Assembly (NCBI GenBank): GCA_035493835.1
Contig: DATJHO010000145.1
Location: forward strand, 1 to 7,327
Length of the DNA: 7,327 nucleotides
Direction: 5' to 3'
DNA from: DASZTU01 sp035493835
Lineage (GTDB): Bacteria > Pseudomonadota > Alphaproteobacteria > Rhizobiales > Devosiaceae
A program made the position numbers and the translations under genes. Shown here piece after piece: positions 1 to 5,309 of this stretch (its first letter is position 1; each line of letters begins with the position of its first letter). The notes below the pieces were generated by a model that was not told the DNA's origin, did no database searches, and saw nothing but the letters and a program-made list of their open reading frames with translations.

Positions 1-67
1 TGCAGGAGAACGCTTGTGTTTCGTCCCGCGGCGGGATCAGTGCGCGCATCGCGTTTTGGAGATTTTA

Positions 68-463
68 ATGCGCCGTACTCTGTTTGTAGCTGCCGCCTTT
101 TTTGCCCTTGCCGCCCCGGCGCTGGCGGACAACGCGAGCGATCTTGCCGCCGCCAAGGCCGAGATTGCCGCCGCGAAGCTCTCGCCCGAATCAGACCTGA
201 ATATGTGGTGCGGTGCTGCATTGACCCTGCAATCCAGCCTCGAGGCGCAGACCAAGCCCGACGAGGCCAAGGCGGCCAGCGCGGCAGCGGACATGCTCTT
301 CGGCCAGGCAGCCGCCTTGCTGGCCACCGATGGCGTAGCCGAGGACAAGATGGCGGCCCTCTCAACCGACTACACAGCCGTGGCCTTTGCCCAATTGCAG
401 GGCGGTTCGGAAAAGCCCGCCTACACGCAAGACCAGTGCAAAGCGGCAGCGAACGACCAGTAA
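68..463 (+). CDS. Small exported alanine-rich protein of unknown function
   Basis: The product is 131 residues and I do not recognise its function. Residues 1-20 form a classic Sec signal peptide: Arg-Arg near the start, a hydrophobic core, then APALA with likely cleavage before DNASD. The mature part is about 111 residues, very rich in Ala and probably helical, and has no membrane segment, so it should be periplasmic or secreted. It has two cysteines, Cys48 in the MWCGA motif and Cys124 in DQCKA near the C-terminus, which could form one disulfide. I chose the ATG at 68 because a good ribosome binding site (GGAG, 58-61) lies six bases upstream and the signal peptide begins directly there. An in-frame TTG at 14 would add a non-signal-like extension. 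The gene converges on the ABC importer and shares no obvious function with it. Small exported proteins with a WCGA-type motif occur in Hyphomicrobiales, as recalled rather than searched. Confidence 0.8.
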   Translation: MRRTLFVAAAFFALAAPALADNASDLAAAKAEIAAAKLSPESDLNMWCGAALTLQSSLEAQTKPDEAKAASAAADMLFGQAAALLATDGVAEDKMAALSTDYTAVAFAQLQGGSEKPAYTQDQCKAAANDQ

Positions 464-478
464 AGCACCTGGCCAGCT

Positions 479-501
479 CCCCGGGGTCTTGCGCCCCGGG
501 G
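479..501. terminator. GC-rich hairpin between convergent genes
   Basis: An 8-bp perfect stem (CCCCGGGG at 479-486 and again at 494-501, each self-complementary) encloses a 7-base loop. It lies in the 57-base gap between the stop of the exported-protein gene and the stop of the permease gene, where both transcripts should end. No T-run follows on either strand, so it does not match the standard intrinsic terminator. It may work as a bidirectional terminator or as a 3'-end stabiliser. The hairpin is seen directly; the role is inferred. Confidence 0.5.
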
Positions 502-520
502 GCATCTCGTCCGTCGTCGC

Positions 521-1540
521 CTACGCCTTGCGCCTGCGGGATTTCGCGAAGGTATCGAACGCCACCGCCAGCACGATGATCACGCCGATGATGATCTGCT
601 GGATGTAGGAGGAGACGTTGAGAATCACGAGCCCGTTGAGCAACACGCCGATGAGCAGCGAGCCGATCACCGTGCCGAAGATGGTGCCGACGCCGCCGAA
701 GAGGCTCGTGCCGCCGATCACCACCGAGGCAATCACCGTCAACTCGTAACCGGTGCCGGCGACGGCCTCTGCCGAATTGAGCCGGGCAGCGAGAACGAAG
801 GCGGCGAGGCCAGCGAAAAACCCCATGATCACATAGACGCTTGCGATGATCCGGTTGACGTTGAGCCCGGAGAGCCGGGCCGCCTCGGGATTGCCGCCCA
901 CCGCATAGACCCGCCGGCCGAAGCGCGTGTAGCTCAGGACGATATGGGCGGCGATCGCAAACGCCAGGAAGATGATCACCGGGACGGGCACCGGCCCGAT
1001 CCTCCCCTGCCCCCACCAGGAAAACCCGGCGTCGAATCCCGAAATCGGCCCGCCAGCGGCAAAGAGCAGCGCGGCGCCGCGAAAAACCGACATGCCCCCA
1101 AGGGTCACGACGAAGGGCGGCACCTTCAGCCGGGTGATGGCGAGCCCCTGGATGTAGCCGCCGATGACCCCGATGGCGATGGCCCCGAGCGCCGCCAGCG
1201 GCCAACCATAGCCGATGCCGGTGTCGCCGACCGTGAAGCGATCCGAAAGCCCGCCCTTGGCGATGGCCGCCGCGACGAGGCCGGAGAAGGCGAGGAGCGA
1301 GCCGACCGAAAGATCGATGCCGGCCGTGAGGATGACGAAGGTCATGCCGATGGCCATTAGCCCCGTGATCGAGACCTGCCGCATGACATTGAAGAGGTTC
1401 ACCGACGACAGGAACCGCGGCTCGATAACGGCAAAGATCGCCATCAGCAGCAGCAGGAAGATCAGCGGCGCGAAGCGGGCCGCAAATCCGAACGGGTCCC
1501 ACCCTGCACCGATCCTGTCGGTTACGCGCGTTTCGGCCAT
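521..1540 (-). CDS. Sugar-type ABC transporter permease (BPD_transp_2 family)
   Basis: This 339-residue inner-membrane permease belongs to the RbsC/XylH/AraH-like family (BPD_transp_2), which forms the channel, usually as a homodimer, in pentose and hexose importers. About eight to ten hydrophobic segments are visible, for example residues 24-40, 57-74, 113-133, 184-203, 231-252 and 284-328. Family landmarks are TAGIDLSVGS (72-81), GGNPEAARLSGL (215-226, the cytoplasmic loop thought to contact the ATPase) and GGTSLFGGVGT (276-286). The length is typical of the family. The start at 1540 is supported by a strong GGGAGGA ribosome binding site about five bases upstream. Only 13 bases separate it from the ATPase stop, so the two are co-transcribed. 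It is the last gene of the importer operon. Substrate cannot be read from the permease alone. Confidence 0.93.
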   Translation of the reverse strand: MAETRVTDRIGAGWDPFGFAARFAPLIFLLLLMAIFAVIEPRFLSSVNLFNVMRQVSITGLMAIGMTFVILTAGIDLSVGSLLAFSGLVAAAIAKGGLSDRFTVGDTGIGYGWPLAALGAIAIGVIGGYIQGLAITRLKVPPFVVTLGGMSVFRGAALLFAAGGPISGFDAGFSWWGQGRIGPVPVPVIIFLAFAIAAHIVLSYTRFGRRVYAVGGNPEAARLSGLNVNRIIASVYVIMGFFAGLAAFVLAARLNSAEAVAGTGYELTVIASVVIGGTSLFGGVGTIFGTVIGSLLIGVLLNGLVILNVSSYIQQIIIGVIIVLAVAFDTFAKSRRRKA

Positions 1541-1553
1541 ATCGTCCTCCCGT

Positions 1554-3089
1554 TCACGCCGCCCGGCTTTCGGTGAGCGTCATCATTGTCATGAGCTTTT
1601 CCTGGTCGGCGGCGTCGCGCATGATCTCCCCGGTCACCATCCCCTCGCGCATGGTCACGATCCTGTCCGAGATGGCCAGAATCTCAGGCAGCTCGGATGA
1701 GATGGCGATGATGGCAATCCCCGCATCGGCCATTTCGAACAGGAGGTTGTGCACTTCGACCTTGGCGCCGACGTCGATGCCGCGGGTGGGCTCGTCGACG
1801 ATCAGCACCTTGGGGCCGAGGGCAAGCCAGCGCGCCAAAACGACCTTCTGCTGATTGCCGCCCGAAAGGTTGCCGACGAGCTGGTCGGGGCTCGCCATCC
1901 GGATATTCAGGCGCTGGCGATAGTCCTCGACGAGGCTCGCCTCCTTCCGGGCGCTGATGAAGGAGGCAAACTGGCTGATCCGGTCGAGAACGGTGATCGA
2001 AAGATTGGTTCTTATCGCCAGCGCCAGGAACAGCGCCTGCTGCTTGCGGTCTTCCGGCACCAGCCCGATGCCGAGCCGGATCGCTTGTTCGGGCGATCGG
2101 ATCGAAACCGGCTGGCCATCGACCAGGATGCGCCCCGAATCGAAGGGATCGGCCCCGAAGATCGCTCGCGCCGTCTCGGTTCGGCCGGCCCCCACGAGGC
2201 CGGCGAGGCCCAGGATCTCGCCGCGCCGTACTTCGAGCGAAACGTTGCGGATTTCGATGGCGGCAGGCGATATGGGAGTCCGGAGCCGGACCAGGTTTTC
2301 CGCTTTGAGCGCGACCGGCCCGAGGTTTGCGGCGTTGCGATGCGCCAGAAGGCCGCTGAGCTGCCGCCCCACCATCAGGCGAATGATGCCCTCGATATTG
2401 GTGTCGGCCACCGCGCCGTGCCCGGCATTGTGGCCGTCGCGCAGCACGGTGAAGCGGTCGCAGATCTCGAACACCTCCTCCAGCCGGTGGGTGACGAAGA
2501 TGGTGGAAATGCCTTCCGCCTTGAGGGTGCGGATGATGCCGAAGAGGTTTTCGACCTCGGTGCGGCTGAGAGCGGAGGTCGGCTCGTCCATGACGATCAG
2601 TTTCGATTGCATCGAGAGCGCCCGCGCGATCTCGACCATTTGCTGCTCGGCAACCGACAGATCGTGCACCAGCGTGCGAACGCTCCGCTCGAGTCCGATG
2701 CGGCGGGTCAGCGTCTCGGTCTGGGCTTCCAACTCTCGGCGATTGACGAACAGCGGGGAGCCGGGTTCGCGGCCGACGAAGACGTTGTCGGCGATCGACA
2801 TGTTCGGGGCGAGCGTAAACTCCTGATAGATCGTGACAATGCCGTGCTGTTGCGCCTCGTGCGGGTTGGCGGAGACGATTTTTTGGCCGTTGATCTCGAT
2901 GCTGCCGCGATCGGCGGACTGCGCGCCGGCGAGGATCTTGAGCAGGGTCGATTTGCCGGCGCCATTCTCCCCGAGCAGGGCGTGCACCTCGCCGCGCTCG
3001 ATGGAAAAGCTCACATCATCGAGCGCGACCACGCCCGGAAACGACTTCGAGATGCCGGTCATCCTCAGGAGCGGCGCGTCCTTGTCCAT
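1554..3089 (-). CDS. Sugar ABC transporter ATP-binding protein, two nucleotide-binding domains
   Basis: This 511-residue ATPase has two fused ABC domains, as in RbsA, MglA and XylG, and powers the importer from the cytoplasmic face. Domain 1 has Walker A GENGAGKST (40-48), signature LSVAEQ (144-149), Walker B ending in Asp168-Glu169 (MDEPTSAL) and the H-loop His201 (VTHRLEE). In domain 2 the Walker A is degenerate, GLVGAGRTE (297-305), with Arg in place of the catalytic Lys. It keeps a canonical signature LSGGNQQ (408-414) and Walker B Asp432-Glu433 (VDEPTRGID), but its switch position reads AISSELPE without His. This asymmetry is normal for the family, with one competent and one regulatory site. 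I prefer the ATG at 3089 because the protein then begins MDKDAPLLRM just before the ABC fold, like its relatives. An in-frame GTG at 3104 adds five residues. Neither start has a convincing ribosome binding site. Confidence 0.93.
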   Translation of the reverse strand: MDKDAPLLRMTGISKSFPGVVALDDVSFSIERGEVHALLGENGAGKSTLLKILAGAQSADRGSIEINGQKIVSANPHEAQQHGIVTIYQEFTLAPNMSIADNVFVGREPGSPLFVNRRELEAQTETLTRRIGLERSVRTLVHDLSVAEQQMVEIARALSMQSKLIVMDEPTSALSRTEVENLFGIIRTLKAEGISTIFVTHRLEEVFEICDRFTVLRDGHNAGHGAVADTNIEGIIRLMVGRQLSGLLAHRNAANLGPVALKAENLVRLRTPISPAAIEIRNVSLEVRRGEILGLAGLVGAGRTETARAIFGADPFDSGRILVDGQPVSIRSPEQAIRLGIGLVPEDRKQQALFLALAIRTNLSITVLDRISQFASFISARKEASLVEDYRQRLNIRMASPDQLVGNLSGGNQQKVVLARWLALGPKVLIVDEPTRGIDVGAKVEVHNLLFEMADAGIAIIAISSELPEILAISDRIVTMREGMVTGEIMRDAADQEKLMTMMTLTESRAA

Positions 3090-3121
3090 CGAAGCTGGCC
3101 CCACGGCGGGAGAGAACGATA

Positions 3122-3149
3122 GCGAGCGGCCGGATAGATGGCCGCTCGC
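3122..3149 (-). promoter_or_regulatory. Intercistronic stem-loop between binding protein and ATPase genes
   Basis: A perfect 10-bp inverted repeat, GCGAGCGGCC at 3122-3131 and GGCCGCTCGC at 3140-3149, encloses an 8-base loop. On the minus-strand transcript it lies 24 bases after the binding-protein stop and 32 bases before the ATPase ATG. No U-run follows directly. In many binding-protein importers a hairpin at this place protects the upstream mRNA or partly stops transcription, so that the binding protein is made in excess over the membrane parts. That role is inferred here from position and symmetry. Confidence 0.6.
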
Positions 3150-3173
3150 CGGACGGGTTGAACGCTCAGGCGC

Positions 3174-4121
3174 TCACTTCACCTCGCTCAGCCGCTCGGC
3201 CACGTTAATGTTGTCCTTGGTGATCGCGACCGGGGTGAGGAGCGTGATCTGCTGGGGCGGCTTGGTGCCGTTCTTGACGTAGTCCATCAGCATTTTTACG
3301 CCCGTCGCGCTCTGCTTGCCGGGGAACTGCTCGATGGTTGCCGTCAAGCTGCCGTCGCGCACCTGGGCCAGCGCCTCGGGGAGGGCGTCGAAGCCGATGA
3401 TGGCGATGCCGCTGAGATTGCGGGCCTTGACTGCCTCCACGGCGCCGAGCGCCATGTCGTCGTTGGCGGCGACGATGACCTTGGGCGGCTCGGGCAGCGA
3501 AGCCAGCGCCGCTTCGGTGACCGACAGGCCCTTAGAGCGGTCAAAGCCCGCCGTTTGCTCGAACACGATCTTGTACTTGTCCTTCACGGGATCGAGCACG
3601 TTGTGCAGGCCCTTGTTACGGTCGATCGCCGGCGAGGCGCCGGACTGCCCCTGCAGGTTGATGATCGTCGCACCATCCGGGAAGAGCTGGGTGATCAGCT
3701 TGCCCTGCGCCTCGCCGCCCGCGACGTTGTCCGCCCCGACATGGCCGAGAATGCCCGTGACCGAAGGCACGCGCCGATCGACGGTGACCACCGGAATGCC
3801 GGCGCTGATCGCCTCGGTGATCGCCGGCGCCATCGCATCCACTTCGTTGGGGCTGATGATGATGCCCTTCACGCCGCGTGAAATGGCCGCCTCGACGTCG
3901 GCCGTCTGCTTGGGCGAGGACACCTGGCCATCGCTTTCGATGGGCGTGCCGCCCTCGGCCTCGACCGCGGCCTTCATGGCGTTCATCATGTGGACGAAGA
4001 ACGGAAAGGTGAGGCCGGGAACCGATGTGAGTATTTCTGGCTTGGTCTGCGCAATAGCCGCGCTATTCAATGCCAGCGCAAGAGTGCCGACGAGCGCGAT
4101 CGACTTGACGATCTTGTGCAT
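3174..4121 (-). CDS. Periplasmic sugar-binding protein of an ABC importer (RbsB-like, Peripla_BP_4)
   Basis: This 315-residue exported protein captures the solute and delivers it to the permease. The signal peptide spans residues 1-24 (MHKIVKSIALVG start, cleavage after AAIA before QTKPE). The rest reads as a type I periplasmic binding fold of the ribose-binding cluster. Pocket-type positions recognisable by mental alignment with RbsB are PFF (40-42), Asp115-Arg116 (VDRR), Arg168, FDR (193-195), Asn220-Asp221 (ANDDMALGA), Phe244-Asp245 (IGFD) and Gln265. Two positions that are Asn in ribose-binding protein appear to be Phe39 and Ser90, so the ligand may not be ribose. The start at 4121 has a strong GGGAGG ribosome binding site seven bases upstream. 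It is the first gene of the importer operon. No sugar kinase, dehydrogenase or regulator adjoins it, so the substrate remains open. Confidence 0.92.
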   Translation of the reverse strand: MHKIVKSIALVGTLALALNSAAIAQTKPEILTSVPGLTFPFFVHMMNAMKAAVEAEGGTPIESDGQVSSPKQTADVEAAISRGVKGIIISPNEVDAMAPAITEAISAGIPVVTVDRRVPSVTGILGHVGADNVAGGEAQGKLITQLFPDGATIINLQGQSGASPAIDRNKGLHNVLDPVKDKYKIVFEQTAGFDRSKGLSVTEAALASLPEPPKVIVAANDDMALGAVEAVKARNLSGIAIIGFDALPEALAQVRDGSLTATIEQFPGKQSATGVKMLMDYVKNGTKPPQQITLLTPVAITKDNINVAERLSEVK

Positions 4122-4136
4122 AGTTTCCTCCCAGGG

Positions 4137-4160
4137 CGCGTTATTTTAAACGCGTTATTT
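4137..4160 (-). promoter_or_regulatory. Tandem 10-bp repeat overlapping a likely -10 box of the importer operon
   Basis: On the minus strand the sequence AAATAACGCG occurs twice, separated by TTTA, and the 8-bp palindrome AACGCGTT (4149-4156) spans the upstream copy. A -10-like TAAAAT (4148-4143) lies inside the block. It would place the transcript start near 4136 and leave a short leader that contains the GGGAGG ribosome binding site. No good -35 box is found at 16-18 bases. The patch is strikingly AT-rich against its GC-rich surroundings. This fits an operator for a sugar-responsive repressor (LacI family operators often have a central CG palindrome) or an activator-dependent promoter. The repeat is seen directly; the regulator is unknown. 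Confidence 0.45.
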
Positions 4161-4299
4161 GAGAAGAGTGCCCGAGCCAGCCGGCGAGTCAAGTACCAAC
4201 AAGAGGGGATGCTTGGGCGGGGGAAGAATTCAGGGACGACGGGGTCGAGGGGGACCCGTGTCACGCACACCGCGCCATGCCGGCGGCGGCCAACCCCAA

Positions 4300-4334
4300 G
4301 GACCTCATCCTGAGCTTGTCGAAGGATGAGGTCC
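4300..4334. repeat. Palindromic intergenic repeat (REP-like)
   Basis: A 12-bp inverted repeat pairs GGACCTCATCCT (4300-4311) with AGGATGAGGTCC (4323-4334) around an 11-base loop containing GAGCTTGTCGA. The motif CATCCTGAGC-TTGTCGAAGGATG is, from memory, a very common dispersed palindrome between genes of alphaproteobacteria. It lies downstream of truA, where it may stabilise mRNA ends or help termination. Confidence 0.7.
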
Positions 4335-4366
4335 GGGCCGGCGTGGCTGGCGAGGCACAAAGATGG

Positions 4367-4386
4367 ACCCCGGCGTTCGCCGGGGT
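4367..4386. repeat. GC-rich hairpin repeat downstream of truA, possible terminator
   Basis: An 8-bp perfect stem, ACCCCGGC (4367-4374) with GCCGGGGT (4379-4386), closes on a 4-base GTTC loop. It begins 41 bases after the truA stop in the direction of truA transcription and is followed on that strand by CCATCTTTG, a poor U-tract. The form GACCCCGGC...GCCGGGGTGAC is a familiar dispersed intergenic hairpin in proteobacteria (recalled). It may end the truA transcript before the importer promoter. Confidence 0.6.
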
Positions 4387-4427
4387 GACGCCGAGATTGG
4401 GGGCTGGCAAGGCGAAACGCCCCGGCC

Positions 4428-5177
4428 CTAGCCAGCTTCGGGGTAATCGACCCGCGTCAGATAGAGCCCGGCGGCAGGAGCCAGCATGCCGCAGCGTGAG
4501 CGGTCCTGCGCTTCGAGGGCCCGGCGCATCTCCAGCGGCTGCCACCTGCCCTCACCCACGAGTTTTAGCGAGCCCACCATCGAGCGCACCTGATGGTGAA
4601 GAAAACTCCGGGCCCCGGCGGTGACCACGACGTGCTCGCCCTCGCGCCGCACGTCCAGCCGGTCGAGCGTCTTGACTGGCGATTTCGCCTGGCACTGGCT
4701 ATCGCGAAACGTGGTAAAATCGTGCTTGCCGATGAGGAATTGCGCCCCCTCGTGCATGGCGTCGGCATCGAGCCGGACCGGCACGTGCCAGACGCGGTTT
4801 TCCTCCAGCGCCGGGCGCGGGCGGCGGTTGAGGATGCGGTATTCGTAGTGCCGGGCCAAGGCGGCAAAGCGCGCCTCGAAGGTCTTTGGCACCGTCGTCG
4901 ATTCCAGCACTGCCACGGGATTTGGCTTGAGATGGTAGTTCAGCGCCTCGCGGACGCGGTTGGCGTCCCACTCCTTGGCGAGGTCGAAGTGGACGACCTG
5001 CCCGAGCGCATGCACCCCGGCATCGGTGCGCCCGGCGGCCTGGGTGGTGACGCTCTCGCCCGAGAAGCGGGCGATCGCTTCTTCCAGCGCCTGCTGCACG
5101 GAAAGGAGATCCGCCTGCCGCTGCCAGCCGGCAAACGGGGTGCCGTCATATTCGAGAACGAGGCGATAACGCGGCAT
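4428..5177 (-). CDS. truA: tRNA pseudouridine(38-40) synthase TruA
   Basis: This 249-residue cytosolic enzyme isomerises uridine to pseudouridine at positions 38, 39 and 40 in the anticodon arm of many tRNAs, aiding reading-frame maintenance. The family opening RLVLEYDGTPFAGWQ (5-19) is intact. The catalytic aspartate is Asp52 in AAGRTDAGVHALGQ (47-60), and the nearby GQVVHFDL is typical. The second half carries HYEYRI (110-115), the alphaproteobacterial-looking HDFTTFRDSQC (152-162) and the tRNA-binding core SFLHHQVRSMVG (191-202). Length is normal. I place the start at 5177 because the conserved fold begins immediately after MPRYR. A longer in-frame reading to 5264 would cross the probable promoter. 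The ribosome binding site is weak. The gene has its own promoter-like boxes upstream and is divergent from the GT39 gene. Confidence 0.96.
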   Translation of the reverse strand: MPRYRLVLEYDGTPFAGWQRQADLLSVQQALEEAIARFSGESVTTQAAGRTDAGVHALGQVVHFDLAKEWDANRVREALNYHLKPNPVAVLESTTVPKTFEARFAALARHYEYRILNRRPRPALEENRVWHVPVRLDADAMHEGAQFLIGKHDFTTFRDSQCQAKSPVKTLDRLDVRREGEHVVVTAGARSFLHHQVRSMVGSLKLVGEGRWQPLEMRRALEAQDRSRCGMLAPAAGLYLTRVDYPEAG

Positions 5178-5202
5178 GAGCGATCCAGAGGAGAAACCGG
5201 GC

Positions 5203-5230
5203 CTTATAGACCAGCGCGGGCGGATGTCCA
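5203..5230 (-). promoter_or_regulatory. Likely sigma70 promoter of truA
   Basis: On the minus strand a -35-like TGGACA (5230-5225) is followed after 16 bases by TATAAG (5208-5203). Transcription would begin near 5196, giving a leader of about 19 bases before the truA ATG at 5177. Each box differs from consensus at one position. Function is inferred from match and position. Confidence 0.55.
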
Positions 5231-5272
5231 CCGTTCCCCTGTTCAACCGCAGGCCGACGGCCAAACCCCAAG

Positions 5273-5301
5273 TTGACCGACGAAACCGGCATCAATATAG
5301 C
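5273..5301 (+). promoter_or_regulatory. Likely sigma70 promoter of the GT39 gene
   Basis: TTGACC (5273-5278) is followed after exactly 17 bases by TATAGC (5296-5301). The expected start point is about 5308-5310, which is on or within two bases of the ATG of the glycosyltransferase at 5310. No Shine-Dalgarno sequence stands before that ATG, which agrees with a leaderless mRNA. The boxes and spacing are seen; promoter activity is inferred. Confidence 0.55.
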
Positions 5302-5309
5302 TTTGCCCG

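Larger units (their letters stand above)
4122..4427. other. Intergenic region between truA and the importer operon
   Basis: This 306-base gap holds no convincing gene. From the importer side it contains the ribosome binding site of the binding-protein gene, an AT-rich patch with a tandem repeat and a likely -10 box (4137-4160), and a stretch at about 4200-4290 where I see only a weak 5-bp hairpin (4242-4257). Towards truA lie two palindromic repeats (4300-4334 and 4367-4386). Reading frames that cross it on either strand run straight into truA antisense or lack gene-like features. Confidence 0.7.

Noticed and set aside
297..312. Possibility that the double-ABC ATPase is defective because domain 2 has Arg in the Walker A motif
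   Set aside because: Loss of the Walker A lysine in the second domain is normal for RbsA/MglA-type ATPases. The positions given here are residue numbers around that motif in the protein, not window bases.
1749..3122. A 457-codon open frame on the plus strand opposite the ATPase gene
   Set aside because: The opposite strand encodes an unmistakable double-domain ABC ATPase with all motifs. The plus-strand translation is rich in Arg, Asp and Gly and has no domain pattern, as expected for a GC-rich antisense shadow.
4187..4192. TTGACT on the minus strand as a -35 box for the importer operon
   Set aside because: No acceptable -10 box lies 16-19 bases downstream; the candidates there (such as ACTCTT or TCTTCT) match poorly.
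4261..4624. Open frames on both strands across the truA 3' region and intergenic repeats
   Set aside because: They translate the palindromic repeats and the antisense of truA. The coding signal belongs to truA.
5259..5272. GGCCAAACCCCAAG resembles GGCCAACCCCAAG at 4288-4300
   Set aside because: The match is short, has an indel and has no shared context, so it is most likely chance in GC-rich DNA.
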